Shown: in pieces, positions 47,866-56,460 of the stretch
Layout: every line of letters begins with the position of its first letter
How positions within the stretch are numbered: position 1 is the stretch's first letter
From: Micromonospora okii
GTDB taxonomy: Bacteria; Actinomycetota; Actinomycetes; Mycobacteriales; Micromonosporaceae
Direction: 5' to 3'
Length of the DNA stretch: 64,000 bases
Assembly (NCBI RefSeq): GCF_020884795.1
Contig: NZ_BBZF01000023.1
Location: 158,330 to 222,329 of the forward strand
Made by a program: the position numbers and the translations under genes
Notes under the pieces: generated by a model
What the model was told of the DNA's origin: nothing
Seen by the model: the letters and a program-made list of their open reading frames with translations, nothing else
Databases searched by the model: none

Positions 47866-48084
47866 GTGGGAGAAGCACAGGGGTTTGCGTACGCCGAGCG
47901 GGCGGACGGGTCGGTGGTGATCACGCACCACGGGCGGGTCGCCGGCACGCTGCGGGGCGGACGGGCGGCGGAGTTCCTCGCCGAGGTCGACGACGACCCG
48001 CAACTGGTGATGGCCCGGTGGACCGGCAACTATCGCCGGGGCAACGAACGCCAGGCGCGCCGGCACCCCCGCAACCGCACGTAA
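47866..48084 (+). CDS. Small conserved-looking protein (72 aa), unknown function
   Basis: GTG 47866 is preceded by GGAAGGG eight nucleotides away. The product is a short alpha/beta protein: FAYAERADGSVVITHHGRVAG, TLRGGRAAEFLAEVDDDPQLVMARWTG and a basic Arg/Asn-rich tail (NERQARRHPRNRT). The pattern of a small two-strand start followed by a helix and basic tail could suit nucleic-acid binding, but no family is recognised. PE8 lies between it and the convergent fabF gene. Confidence 0.65.
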   Translation: MGEAQGFAYAERADGSVVITHHGRVAGTLRGGRAAEFLAEVDDDPQLVMARWTGNYRRGNERQARRHPRNRT

Positions 48085-48189
48085 CTTCCCCGGCCGCGCC
48101 CCGGATCGGGGCCGTCCCCCGCGCCGCCTGCTGTCCCCCGCGCCGCCTGCCGCCGCGCGTCCCGCCCGGTGGTAGGGCGGGCGTGCAGC

Positions 48190-48243
48190 GTTAGGAAGGG
48201 CCCCCTGCTATGCAAAAAGCGTTAACAGGGGGCCCTTCCTTAC
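48190..48243. repeat. Palindromic element PE8
   Basis: The element has ends GTTAGGAAGGGCCCCCTGC and GGGGGCCCTTCCTTAC around core AAGCGTTAAC. It lies between convergent genes, ending 3 nt before the fabF stop codon. Confidence 0.88.
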
Positions 48244-48246
48244 ACC

Positions 48247-49473
48247 TCAGGGGCGGGTGAAGACGAGGGCCACGTTGTGGCCGCCGAAGCCGAACGCGTT
48301 GTTCAACGCGGCCGGGATCTCCATGTGCCGCGCCTTGTGGGCGGCCACGTCCAGGCTCAGGTCGGCGTCCGGGTCGTCCAGGTTGATCGTCGGCGGGACG
48401 ACGCCGTCGCGGATGGAGAGGATCGTGGCAATCGACTCCAGCGCGCCGGCCGCGCCGAGGAGGTGGCCGGTCATCGACTTGGTGGCGGTGAGCACCGGGT
48501 GGTCGCCGAGCGCGGCGCGCAGCGCGCCGATCTCCAGCATGTCGCCGACCGGGGTGGAGGTGGCGTGCGCGTTGACGTGCACGATGTCCTCCCGGGCGAT
48601 GTCCGCGTCGGCGATGGCCTTGCTGATGGCCCGGACCGCGCCCTCGCCCTCGGCGTGCGGCTGCACGATGTCGTACGCGTCGGAGGTGATCCCGGCACCG
48701 GCCAGGCGCGCGTACACCCGGGCGCCCCGGGCGGCGGCGTGCTCGGCCCGCTCCAGCACCAGCACGCCCGCGCCCTCGCCGAGGACGAAGCCGTCGCGGC
48801 CCGAGTCCCAGGGGCGGGAGGCCCGCTCCGGCTCGTCGTTGCGGGTGGACATGGCCCGCATCGAGGCGAAGCCGGCGATCGGCAGCGGGTGGATGACCGC
48901 CTCGGTGCCGCCGACCAGCACCACGTCGGCCCGGCCGGAGCGGATGATGTCCAACCCGAGGGAGATGGCCTCCGCGCCGGTCGCGCAGGCGCTGGCCACC
49001 GTGTGCACGCCGGCCTTCGCGCCCAGCTCCAGCCCCACCCAGGCGGCGGGGCCGTTCGGCATCAGCATCGGGATGGTGTGCGGGGACACCCGGCGGGGGC
49101 CGGACGCCTCCAGGATGTCGTCCTGGGCGAGCAGCGTGGTGGCACCGCCGATGCCGGAGCCGACGCTGACCGCCAGCCGCTCCGGGTCGACCCCGGAGTC
49201 GGCGAGGCCCGCGTCCTCCCACGCCTGCCTGGCGGCGATGATCGCGATGGCCTCGGAGCGGTCCAGGCGGCGCAGCTTGACCCGGTCGATCACTTCGGAC
49301 GGGTCGACGGCGAGCTGCGCGGCGATCCGCACCGGGAGCTGCGCCGCCCACTCCTGGGTGAGCGGACCCACCCCGGAGCGGCCGGCGAGCATGGCGTCCC
49401 AGGTCGACGCGACGTCCCCGCCCAACGGGGTGGTCGCGCCGAGCCCTGTGACGACGACGTCGGAGCGACTCAT
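48247..49473 (-). CDS. fabF: 3-oxoacyl-ACP synthase II
   Basis: This 408-residue condensing enzyme has active-site Cys in VASACATGAEAISLG near residue 163 and the two His of the decarboxylation pair in VNAHATSTPVGDMLE and SMTGHLLGAAGALES. It extends acyl chains with malonyl-ACP in type II fatty acid synthesis, in the cytosol. It is the last gene of the fabD-fabH-acpP-fabF operon and starts 2 nt after acpP. Length and motifs are normal for FabF. The short gap suggests translational coupling, as no strong ribosome site of its own is visible. Confidence 0.97.
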   Translation of the reverse strand: MSRSDVVVTGLGATTPLGGDVASTWDAMLAGRSGVGPLTQEWAAQLPVRIAAQLAVDPSEVIDRVKLRRLDRSEAIAIIAARQAWEDAGLADSGVDPERLAVSVGSGIGGATTLLAQDDILEASGPRRVSPHTIPMLMPNGPAAWVGLELGAKAGVHTVASACATGAEAISLGLDIIRSGRADVVLVGGTEAVIHPLPIAGFASMRAMSTRNDEPERASRPWDSGRDGFVLGEGAGVLVLERAEHAAARGARVYARLAGAGITSDAYDIVQPHAEGEGAVRAISKAIADADIAREDIVHVNAHATSTPVGDMLEIGALRAALGDHPVLTATKSMTGHLLGAAGALESIATILSIRDGVVPPTINLDDPDADLSLDVAAHKARHMEIPAALNNAFGFGGHNVALVFTRP

Positions 49474-49475
49474 GA

Positions 49476-49715
49476 TCAGGACTGCGCCGCGATGTAGCTG
49501 ACGGCGTCGCCCACGGTCTTCAGGTTCTGCACCTCGTTGTCCGGGATCTTGACGCCGAACTTCTCCTCGGCGGCGACCACGACCTCCACCATGGAGAGCG
49601 AGTCGACGTCGAGGTCGTCGGTGAAGGACTTGCCCTCGGCCACGTCGTCCGGGCTCACCCCGGCAACCTCTTCGAGGATCTCGGCGAGGCCGGCGGTGAT
49701 CTCGTCACGGGTCAT
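49476..49715 (-). CDS. acpP: Acyl carrier protein
   Basis: The 79-residue acidic helical protein has the phosphopantetheine attachment Ser in DLDVDSLSMVEVVVAAEEKFG near residue 40. It carries growing acyl chains for FabD, FabH and FabF, whose genes surround it. ATG 49715 begins MTRDEITAGLAEILEEVAGV; a weak AGGAA lies about 11 nt upstream. A 79-nt gap separates it from fabH, long enough for an internal ribosome or processing site that would raise ACP output. Motif and length are typical of a primary-metabolism ACP. Confidence 0.97.
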   Translation of the reverse strand: MTRDEITAGLAEILEEVAGVSPDDVAEGKSFTDDLDVDSLSMVEVVVAAEEKFGVKIPDNEVQNLKTVGDAVSYIAAQS

Positions 49716-49794
49716 GGTTGGTGCGTTCCTCTCGATGGTTGGACTCGCCGCGCGCGAGCGCGGCGCGCGCACGGCCCCCGACGGGGGCCGGACA

Positions 49795-50739
49795 TCAGGG
49801 GCAGCGGACGACCTGACCGGCATAGGTCAGGCCGCCGCCGAAGCCGAAGAGCAGCACCGGGGCGCCCGAGGGCACCTCCCGCCGCTCGACGAGCTTGGAC
49901 AGGGCCAGCGGGATGCTCGCCGCAGAGGTGTTGCCGGACTCGACGATGTCCTTCGCGATGATCGCGTCGGGGATGCCGAGCCGCTTGGCGATGCCGTCGA
50001 TGATCCGGGTGTTGGCCTGGTGCGGCACGAACGCGGCCAGTTCGGACGGGGCGACCCCGGCCTGCTCGCACGCCTTCAGCGCCAGCGGGGCCAGCGCGGT
50101 GGTCGCCCACCGGAACACGGTCTGCCCCTCCTGCTTGACGTACGGCCGCCAGCCCTCGATGCGTACCGCGTCGCCCTTGTCGGGCACCGAGCCCCAGACC
50201 ACCGGGCCGACCCCGGCCGGCTCGTCCTCGGCGGCCGCCGTGACCACCGCCGCGCCCGCGCCGTCGGCGAAGATGATGCAGGTCGAGCGGTCCGTCCAGT
50301 CGGTGAAGTCGGAGAGCTTCTCCACGCCGATGACGAGGGCGTTGCGCGACGCTCCGGCCCGGATCGCGTGGTCGACCGTGCCGAGCGCGTAGGCGAAGCC
50401 GGAGCACGCGGTGTTGATGTCGAACGCGCCCGGCGCGGTGATGCCGAGCTTCGCGGCGACCCGGCAGGCCACGTTCGGGCTGCGGTCGACGGCGGTGCAG
50501 GTCGCCACCACGACCAGGTCGATGTCGGCGGCGGTGAGGCCGGCGTTGGCCAGCGCCTTGCCGGCCGCGGCGGCGGCCATGTCGGCCACCGTCTCGTCGC
50601 CGGCGATCCGGCGGCTGACGATGCCCACCCGGTCCCTGATCCACTCGTCGTTGGTCTCGACGAACTGGGCGATGTCGTCGTTGGTGACGACCCGGGACGG
50701 CTGGTAGTGCCCCAGGGCGAGGATGCGGCTGCCGGTCAT
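49795..50739 (-). CDS. fabH: 3-oxoacyl-ACP synthase III
   Basis: The 314-residue thiolase-fold enzyme has catalytic Cys in INTACSGFAYALGTV near residue 112, His in AFVPHQANTRIID near 245 and Asn in VESGNTSAASIPLAL near 275. It starts fatty acid synthesis by condensing an acyl-CoA with malonyl-ACP; in actinomycetes branched primers are usual. ATG 50739 overlaps the fabD stop by 4 nt (ATGA). Position in the fas operon matches the known Streptomyces order. Confidence 0.97.
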   Translation of the reverse strand: MTGSRILALGHYQPSRVVTNDDIAQFVETNDEWIRDRVGIVSRRIAGDETVADMAAAAAGKALANAGLTAADIDLVVVATCTAVDRSPNVACRVAAKLGITAPGAFDINTACSGFAYALGTVDHAIRAGASRNALVIGVEKLSDFTDWTDRSTCIIFADGAGAAVVTAAAEDEPAGVGPVVWGSVPDKGDAVRIEGWRPYVKQEGQTVFRWATTALAPLALKACEQAGVAPSELAAFVPHQANTRIIDGIAKRLGIPDAIIAKDIVESGNTSAASIPLALSKLVERREVPSGAPVLLFGFGGGLTYAGQVVRCP

Positions 50740-51695
50740 GCGTGACCCCCGATGCGGGCGAGCGGTTGGCCCGGGGCCGAGCCGTGCCGGGCGATGAGGT
50801 CGCGCGCGGCGGGCAGGTCGTCGGGCGTGTTCAGGGTGACGGTCTCGGGGACGCCGCTGTCCTTGAGGTCCCGCTTGATGAGGCCGGCGAGGGTGCCGGC
50901 CGGTGGCAGCTCGATGCCGCCGGTGACGCCGAGGTCGGCGAGGGCGCGCATGCACAGGTCCCACCGCACCGGCGAGGTGACCTGGCGGACCAGCCGCCGC
51001 ACCACCTCCGGGCCGTGGTGGACCGCCGTGCCGTCGAGGTTCGACAGCAGGACGCGGGTCGGGTCGGCCGGCAGGACACCGGCGGCCACCTCGGCAAGCG
51101 CCGCCTCGGCCGGGGCCATGTACGGGGTGTGGAACGCGCCGGCCACCTTGAGCCGGACCACCCGGGCCTTCGCCGGCGGCTCGGCGGCGAGCTTGTCCAG
51201 CCCGTCGATCGACCCGGCGGCGACGATCTGCCCGGCCCCGTTGCGGTTGGCCGGGTGCAGCCCGTGGGCATCGAGGGCGGCGAGCACCTCGTCGGTGTCC
51301 CCGCCGAGGACGGCGGCCATGCCGGTCGGCTCCAGGGCGCAGGCGGCGGCCATCTCCCGGCCGCGCACCCCGGCGAGGGTGATGGCGGTCTCGGCCGGCA
51401 CGACCCCGGCGAGCGCCGCCGCGCCCAGCTCGCCGACGCTGTGCCCGACGGTGAGCGAGACGTCGTGCATCGGCAGGTGCTCGGCCGCGAGCAGCGCGGC
51501 GGCAACCAGCAGCGGCTGGGTGCGGGCGGTGTCCTTGATCTCCTCGGCGTCGGCCTCCGTGCCGAGGTGCACCAGGTCGACTCCGGCCAGCACCGACCAC
51601 CAGCGCAGCCGTTCCCGGGCGCCGGGCAGGTCGAGCCAGGGTGTCAGGAAGCCGGGCTTCTGGGAACCCTGGCCGGGAGCGAGTACGGCGAGCAC
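50736..51695 (-). CDS. fabD: Malonyl-CoA:ACP acyltransferase
   Basis: This 319-residue acyltransferase has an N-terminal LAPGQGSQKPGF, the nucleophile Ser in TVGHSVGELGAAALAG near residue 88 and the His in VAGAFHTPYM near 190. It loads malonate from malonyl-CoA onto ACP for FabH and FabF. GTG 51695 gives the usual FabD start and has GGGAG about ten nucleotides upstream; no start codon fits further upstream, where the frame runs into fasR. It is the first gene of the fab operon after fasR and has its own candidate promoter in the gap. Confidence 0.96.
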   Translation of the reverse strand: MLAVLAPGQGSQKPGFLTPWLDLPGARERLRWWSVLAGVDLVHLGTEADAEEIKDTARTQPLLVAAALLAAEHLPMHDVSLTVGHSVGELGAAALAGVVPAETAITLAGVRGREMAAACALEPTGMAAVLGGDTDEVLAALDAHGLHPANRNGAGQIVAAGSIDGLDKLAAEPPAKARVVRLKVAGAFHTPYMAPAEAALAEVAAGVLPADPTRVLLSNLDGTAVHHGPEVVRRLVRQVTSPVRWDLCMRALADLGVTGGIELPPAGTLAGLIKRDLKDSGVPETVTLNTPDDLPAARDLIARHGSAPGQPLARIGGHA

Positions 51696-51751
51696 GCCTA
51701 TGACTCTCCCGGATACTCGTCGGTCACGTTGGTGCCGAGGGCCACCAAACC

Positions 51752-51780
51752 ACACTAGGACGTTTGGAGGAACCCTACAA
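51752..51780 (-). promoter_or_regulatory. Candidate sigma-A-type promoter of the fab operon
   Basis: On the minus strand TTGTAG (51775-51780) and TAGTGT (51752-51757) are separated by exactly 17 nt and precede the fabD GTG by about 57 nt. The segment is rich in short CCAAAC/GTTTGG repeats that could be the FasR-binding area. Known Streptomyces FasR activates this promoter position; the exact site is inferred. Confidence 0.55.
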
Positions 51781-51796
51781 ACATCGGCGTGGCGGG

Positions 51797-53029
51797 TTAG
51801 GCGTTTCTGTTGCTTTGTCGACCGGAGGGCGTTATTGGCTGATTCGGGACGACCGGGGCCACCGGATCGAGCCGGCCCACCGTCAGCGCCACCTGGAGGG
51901 CGAACGCGTCCCGGGGCACCAGCGGCGAGAACCCGGTCACCTCGGCGATGCGCCGCAGCCGGTAGCGCACCGTGTTGGGGTGCACGAAAAGGGCCCGCGC
52001 CGCGCTCTCCAGCGTCCCGCCGGCGGCGAAGAAGGCGTCGAGGGTCTCCAGCAGCTCCCCGTGGGCGCGGGCGAGGACCGCGTACACGTCGTGGCGCAGC
52101 CGGCGGCGGGCCTCGGCGTCCCCCGCCAGGGCCCGCTCCGGCAGCAGGCCGCCGGCCGACACCGGGCGCGGCGCGGTCGGCCAGGCCGGGGCCGCGCGGA
52201 ACCCGGCCAGCGCGGCGCGGGCCGAGTCGGTCGCCTCGTCGAGGCTCGGCACCGCCGGGCCGACCACCACCGGCCCGTCCCCGAACGCCGGCAGCAGCTT
52301 CCCGGCGGCCGCCACCGGGTCGGCCGCCCCGCCGAGCACGATCACCAGCCGGTCCCCGTGCACCCCGCCGATCACCTCGACGTCGATGCGCCGGGCCAGC
52401 CGGTAGACGGTGTGCAGCACGGCGGCCACCTCGCCACCCGGCGAGCGGCCCACCGCCACCGCCACCGGCGGCGCGTCCGACCAGCCGAGCGCGGCGGCCC
52501 GGCTGGCCAGCACGTCCGGGGAGTCCCCGCGCAGCAGCGCGTCGACCAGCAGCGCCTGCAACCGGGCGTCCCAGGAACCGCGCGACTCGGCGGCGCGGGC
52601 GTACACCCGGGCGGCGGAGAACGCGATCTCCCGGGAGAAGCGCAGCACGGCCTCCCGGAGCTGCTGCTCCTCGCCCTTGGCGGCGAGGGCGCCGACCTGC
52701 TCCTCCACCACGTCGATGGTCACCTTCACCAGCGCCACGGTCTGCTGGAGGGTGATCGAGCGGGCCAGGGCGAGCGGCGCGGCGGCGAAGACCTCGTCGG
52801 AGACCTCCTGGGTGCTGTCCGTGCCGCCGCCGCCACGCAGCCACTGCACGAGCGACCGGGCGCCGGCCTGGGCCACCAGCATGACCCAGGACCGCTGGTC
52901 GGCCGGGAGCGACCGGAACCAGGGCAGCGTCTCGTCCATCCGGGCCACGCTGGCGGTGGCCAGCGCCCCGGCCGCCCGTTCGATGCGGCGCAGCGTGGCC
53001 GACAGCTCGATCCCGTCCGGCTCGCTCAC
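51797..53029 (-). CDS. fasR: Fatty acid biosynthesis regulator FasR (PucR-type helix-turn-helix)
   Basis: The 410-residue protein has a helical N-terminal sensor region (ERAAGALATASVARMDETLPW; LARSITLQQTVALVKVTIDVV), a central GGDEF-related-looking strand/helix section (VHGDRLVIVLGGAADPVAAA) and a C-terminal PucR helix-turn-helix TLESAARALFVHPNTVRYRLRRIAEVTG. Its place directly before fabD-fabH-acpP-fabF is that of FasR in Streptomyces, an activator of fatty acid synthesis. The GTG start at 53029 has only a weak ribosome site. PE9 lies just upstream of it. Confidence 0.93.
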   Translation of the reverse strand: MSEPDGIELSATLRRIERAAGALATASVARMDETLPWFRSLPADQRSWVMLVAQAGARSLVQWLRGGGGTDSTQEVSDEVFAAAPLALARSITLQQTVALVKVTIDVVEEQVGALAAKGEEQQLREAVLRFSREIAFSAARVYARAAESRGSWDARLQALLVDALLRGDSPDVLASRAAALGWSDAPPVAVAVGRSPGGEVAAVLHTVYRLARRIDVEVIGGVHGDRLVIVLGGAADPVAAAGKLLPAFGDGPVVVGPAVPSLDEATDSARAALAGFRAAPAWPTAPRPVSAGGLLPERALAGDAEARRRLRHDVYAVLARAHGELLETLDAFFAAGGTLESAARALFVHPNTVRYRLRRIAEVTGFSPLVPRDAFALQVALTVGRLDPVAPVVPNQPITPSGRQSNRNA

Positions 53030-53043
53030 CCCCCCAGCCTGGC

Positions 53044-53097
53044 AGAAAGGAAGGGCCCCCTGTTAACGCCCCCGGTAGAGAGGGGCGCCCCTCTCAC
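53044..53097. repeat. Palindromic element PE9
   Basis: The element has left end AGAAAGGAAGGGCCCCCT, core GTTAACGCCCCCGGTAGAG and right end AGGGGCGCCCCTCTCAC. The right end holds the TGA stop (53094-53096, minus strand) of the response regulator; the element lies 14 nt upstream of the fasR start. Confidence 0.88.
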
Positions 53098-53996
53098 CTC
53101 CGAGCCCCCTGCTCGGGCGGGGGCGGAGGCGTGGGCGGGGGCGCGCCGGATGGGGGCGCGCCGGGCATGGTTGGGGGCGGTGCGGGCAGGGCGAGGTCCT
53201 GGGCCAGGATGGCGGCCTGCACGCGGCTGCGCAGGTCGAGCTTGGCCAGCACCCGGCTCACGTGGGTCTTCGCGGTGCTCTCCGCCATCGTCAGCCGCTC
53301 GGCGAGCTGCTGGTTGGACAGGCCCAGCCCGAGGCAGGCCAGCACGTCGCGCTCGCGCGCGGTGAGGGTGGCCACCGCCGCCCGGGTGGCGGCGGGCGGC
53401 CCGGGGGCGGTGGCGGCGAACGCGCTGATCAGCCGCCGGGTCACGGCCGGGGCGATGATTCCCTCACCCCGGGCCACCGTGCGGACGGCGGCGATCAGGG
53501 CCGGCGCGTCGGTGTCCTTGAGCAGGAAGCCGGCCGCGCCGGCCCGCAGCGCGCCGAAGACGTACTCGTCGAGGTCGAAGGTGGTGAGCACCAGCACGTC
53601 GGCGAGGCGGCCGGCGACGATCTCCCGGGTGGCGGAGATGCCGTCGAGCCGGGGCATCCGCACGTCCAGCACGGCTACGTCGGGGCGCAGCTCCGCGCAG
53701 AGCCGCACCGCCTCCTCCCCGTCGGCCGCCTCGCCGACGACCTCGATCCCCGGCGTTGCCGCCAGGATCAGCGCCAGCCCCGCCCGCACCGCCGGCTGGT
53801 CGTCGGCGAGGACCACCCGCACCGCGCCGTCCGTACCGCCGCCGGAGGCGACCGGCCCGCCGGGCACGACCGGCCCGCCGCGCGCGACCGGACCCTCTGG
53901 CCCGCCGCTGGAGGCCCCGGAGGCGGACGGCCCGCCGGGGGGCACCGGGCCGTCCGCCGTGCCGCCGGAGGGACCGGGGGCGGCCGGGGCGGTCAC
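53094..53996 (-). CDS. NarL/LuxR-family response regulator with Gly/Pro-rich N-terminal extension
   Basis: The receiver domain begins near residue 58 (VRVVLADDQPAVRAG) with phospho-acceptor Asp in VAVLDVRMPRLDG, and a LuxR helix-turn-helix follows (LTARERDVLACLGLGLSNQQL, STAKTHVSRVLAKLDL). The GTG at 53996 overlaps the kinase stop, giving about 57 extra residues of PGGP/SGG repeats before the receiver, which is unusual. An in-frame GTG at the start of VRVVLADD would give a normal-length protein but lacks a ribosome site. The tail is Pro-rich and its TGA comes from PE9. It pairs with the upstream kinase; its targets are unknown. Confidence 0.92.
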   Translation of the reverse strand: MTAPAAPGPSGGTADGPVPPGGPSASGASSGGPEGPVARGGPVVPGGPVASGGGTDGAVRVVLADDQPAVRAGLALILAATPGIEVVGEAADGEEAVRLCAELRPDVAVLDVRMPRLDGISATREIVAGRLADVLVLTTFDLDEYVFGALRAGAAGFLLKDTDAPALIAAVRTVARGEGIIAPAVTRRLISAFAATAPGPPAATRAAVATLTARERDVLACLGLGLSNQQLAERLTMAESTAKTHVSRVLAKLDLRSRVQAAILAQDLALPAPPPTMPGAPPSGAPPPTPPPPPEQGARR

Positions 53997-55249
53997 GCCG
54001 GCTCCCCGGTGGGCAGCTCCGCGCGGACCCGCCAGCGCCCGTCCAGCGGGCCGGCGGCGAATTGGCCGCCCAGCAGCACGGCGCGCTCCCGCATCCCGAT
54101 CAGGCCGGCGCCCGCGCCCGGCAGCGCGGCGCCGCCCGCCCGGACCGGGTTCGTCACGGTCACCGCCACCTCCACCGGCCGGTACGCCACCGCCACCTCC
54201 GCCTCGCCCGCGCCGTGCTTCAGCGCGTTGGTCAACGACTCCTGCACGATCCGGTACGCCGCCAGGTCCACCCCCACCGGCAGCGGCCGGGCCTCGCCGG
54301 TCACCTCGGCCCGGACGGCCAGCCCGGCGGCGCGCATCCGGTCCACCAGCCGGTCCAGCTCGTCGAGGCGGACCCGGGTCGCCTCCTCGGTCGGGTCGAC
54401 GGCGCGGCCCGGCGCGGGCTCCCGCAGCAGCCCGACGAGCTGCCGTAGCTCCGCCATGCCCTGCACGCTGTTCTCCCGGATCACCCGCAGCGCCGAGGTC
54501 ACCTGCTCGCCGCTCAGCTCCGGCACGGAGAGCGCGGCGGTGGCGTGGATGGCCACGGCGCTGAGGTGGTTGGCCACCACGTCGTGCAGCTCCCGGGCCA
54601 TCCGGGCCCGCTCGGCGTGGACGGCCTCCCGCCGGTCCAGCTCGGCCAGCCGGGCGGTCTGCTCGGCCCGCGCCCGTTCCGCCGCCGCGCGCGCCCGCTC
54701 GGCCGCCGCCTGGTCCCGGTACTGCCGCACGCTGATCCCCGTCAGCACCGGCATGACTCCGACCAGCACCACCGGCGCGGCGAAGCCCACCGCGCGCCAC
54801 GTGCCGGCGACCAGCACCCCGGCGACGGCGGCGAGCAGGCTCAGCGCCACGGTGCCGCGCAGCAGCCAGCGCCACAGCCGGGGCGAGCCGTAGACGCAGG
54901 AGTCGTAGAGCACCTGGGTGTAGATCAGCGCGGTGCCGATGGTGGGGCCGAGGGCGGTGTCGACGAGGAACGCCGCCGTGCCGAGGGCCAGGCCGGTGCG
55001 GGTGGCGACCCGGCGCAGGCCGACCGCCAGCGAGACGGCCAGCAGCGACGGCAGCAGGGCCGCCGTGGGCACCCCGGGCGGGGGAACGACTACCAGGTTC
55101 ACCCCGAGGGCGAGCAGCGCCAGCCCACCGGCCAGGGAGACGGCGGCGAGCGCCACGTCCCGGCCCAGGGTGCCCGAGCCGAGCCACGGTGGCGGTCGCA
55201 TGGCCCGATCCCACCACACCCGCCGCCGCGCGGGCTCCGACCGGGGCAC
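53993..55249 (-). CDS. Two-component sensor histidine kinase (HisKA_3 type)
   Basis: The 418-residue kinase has about four to six hydrophobic segments at residues 25-165, a coiled linker (YRDQAAAERARAAAERARAE), the dimerisation/phosphoacceptor box ARMARELHDVVANHLSAVAIH with His near residue 222, and an ATP-binding domain (YRIVQESLTNALKHGAGEAEV; GLIGMRERAVLLGG). The GTG start at 55249 is preceded by GGAGG seven nucleotides away. It overlaps the response regulator by 4 nt, so they form one signalling pair. No extracellular sensor domain is evident; the signal may be perceived in the membrane. Confidence 0.94.
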   Translation of the reverse strand: MPRSEPARRRVWWDRAMRPPPWLGSGTLGRDVALAAVSLAGGLALLALGVNLVVVPPPGVPTAALLPSLLAVSLAVGLRRVATRTGLALGTAAFLVDTALGPTIGTALIYTQVLYDSCVYGSPRLWRWLLRGTVALSLLAAVAGVLVAGTWRAVGFAAPVVLVGVMPVLTGISVRQYRDQAAAERARAAAERARAEQTARLAELDRREAVHAERARMARELHDVVANHLSAVAIHATAALSVPELSGEQVTSALRVIRENSVQGMAELRQLVGLLREPAPGRAVDPTEEATRVRLDELDRLVDRMRAAGLAVRAEVTGEARPLPVGVDLAAYRIVQESLTNALKHGAGEAEVAVAYRPVEVAVTVTNPVRAGGAALPGAGAGLIGMRERAVLLGGQFAAGPLDGRWRVRAELPTGEPA

Positions 55250-55392
55250 GAGGCCGCCTCCGCCGAAATAGGTACGGCCCGCCGCGTCGCCGGGTGGGTC
55301 CGCCCTTCGGCGTACCCGGATCTCGTCGCGCCGGTGGAGGCCGGGGCCCGCCGCGGCCGACAGGCTCGTATCCGAGGAAACGGGAGGTACGC

Positions 55393-55932
55393 GTGCTGGT
55401 CGCGGTCATCGTCGGGTGTGAGATCGGGTTCTGGGTGGTGCTCGCGGCGGGGCTGCTGGCCCGCTACGTGCTGCGCCGGCCGCGCCTCGGCGCGGCGCTG
55501 CTGGTCTGCGTGCCGCTGGTCGACGTGGTGCTGCTCGCGGCGACCGCGCTGGACCTGCGGCGCGGGGCCACCGCCGACGTGACCCACGGCCTGGCCGCCG
55601 CCTACCTCGGCTTCTCGGTGGCCTTCGGCCACTCGATGGTGCGCTGGGCCGACCAGCGCTTCGCCCACTGGTTCGCCGGCGGGCCGCCCCCGGTCCGCCC
55701 GCCGAAGCACGGCTGGGCCCGCGCCCGGTACGAGTGGCGGGAGTGGGCCAAGGGGCTGCTCGGCTGGGCGGTGTCCTGCGCGCTGCTCGGCGCGGCGATC
55801 CTCTACGTCGGCGACGCCGAGCGCACCGCCGTGCTGCGGAGCTGGATCCTGACGCTCACCGTGGCCATCGTGATCTGGCTGGTCGCGTTCCCCGTCTGGG
55901 AGACGGTCTTCCCGAGCCGCCCGAAGCGCTGA
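55393..55932 (+). CDS. Small integral membrane protein, unknown function
   Basis: GTG 55393 has GGGAGG five nucleotides upstream. The 179-residue protein has about five hydrophobic segments (VIVGCEIGFWVVLAAGLLARY; AALLVCVPLVDVVLLAATAL; WILTLTVAIVIWLVAFPVW) and a conserved-looking charged loop FGHSMVRWADQRFAHWFAGG. No family could be assigned with certainty. It is divergent from the sensor kinase gene and may be a target or accessory of that system. Confidence 0.75.
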   Translation: MLVAVIVGCEIGFWVVLAAGLLARYVLRRPRLGAALLVCVPLVDVVLLAATALDLRRGATADVTHGLAAAYLGFSVAFGHSMVRWADQRFAHWFAGGPPPVRPPKHGWARARYEWREWAKGLLGWAVSCALLGAAILYVGDAERTAVLRSWILTLTVAIVIWLVAFPVWETVFPSRPKR

Positions 55933-56032
55933 GCCGGTACGCGCCGTACGCGGCACCCGCCGGCCCCAGTACGGTGTCAGGGCGCGCGAGCCAGCAGCCG
56001 GCCGGCGCGAGGGCGAGCGTGAGGAGACCGGG

Positions 56033-56347
56033 ATGGCGCACGGCGAGGCCGAACACGGCTGCGCCCAGGGGGAGCCGTGCCGGCCGGGCCACCACGATCC
56101 CCAGGCGGCGGGCAAGCACCGCCGCCCGCCGGGGCCGGCCCACCCCGCCGAGGCGACCGGCCGCGCCGAGGACGACGCCCCGCTGCCCCGCCAGCGCACC
56201 CCCGAGCCGTCCGCCGAGGGCGAGTCGGGGCGCTCCGCCGCCTGCCGCAACGACCTGCCGGGCTGGGCCGGCGCGCACCGGCACGGCCCGGTCCGCCCCC
56301 GGCACCGGGCGCTGCGCCGGGAGCGCCCGCCGCAGCGCTGGTGCTGA
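56033..56347 (+). CDS. Small hydrophilic His/Cys-containing protein (104 aa), unknown
   Basis: ATG 56033 follows GAGGAG with six nucleotides spacing, and third codon positions are nearly all G or C, as in its neighbours. The product is highly charged and disordered-looking, with clusters HGEAEHGCAQGEPCRPGHHD at the start and HRHGPVRPRHRAL near the C-terminal end, and it ends with Trp-Cys. His and Cys might bind a metal. No family is recognised and it could be a chance ORF; the ribosome site and codon use favour a real gene. Confidence 0.5.
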   Translation: MAHGEAEHGCAQGEPCRPGHHDPQAAGKHRRPPGPAHPAEATGRAEDDAPLPRQRTPEPSAEGESGRSAACRNDLPGWAGAHRHGPVRPRHRALRRERPPQRWC

Positions 56348-56460
56348 GCGGGGCCTGACCGCCCGGCCCCCTACCGGTCCCGCGCGGGCCCGCCCCTACC
56401 GGCCCTGCGCCGCCTCGACCGGCCCTGCGCCCCGACTGCGCCGCGCCGGTCAGCCGTGCG

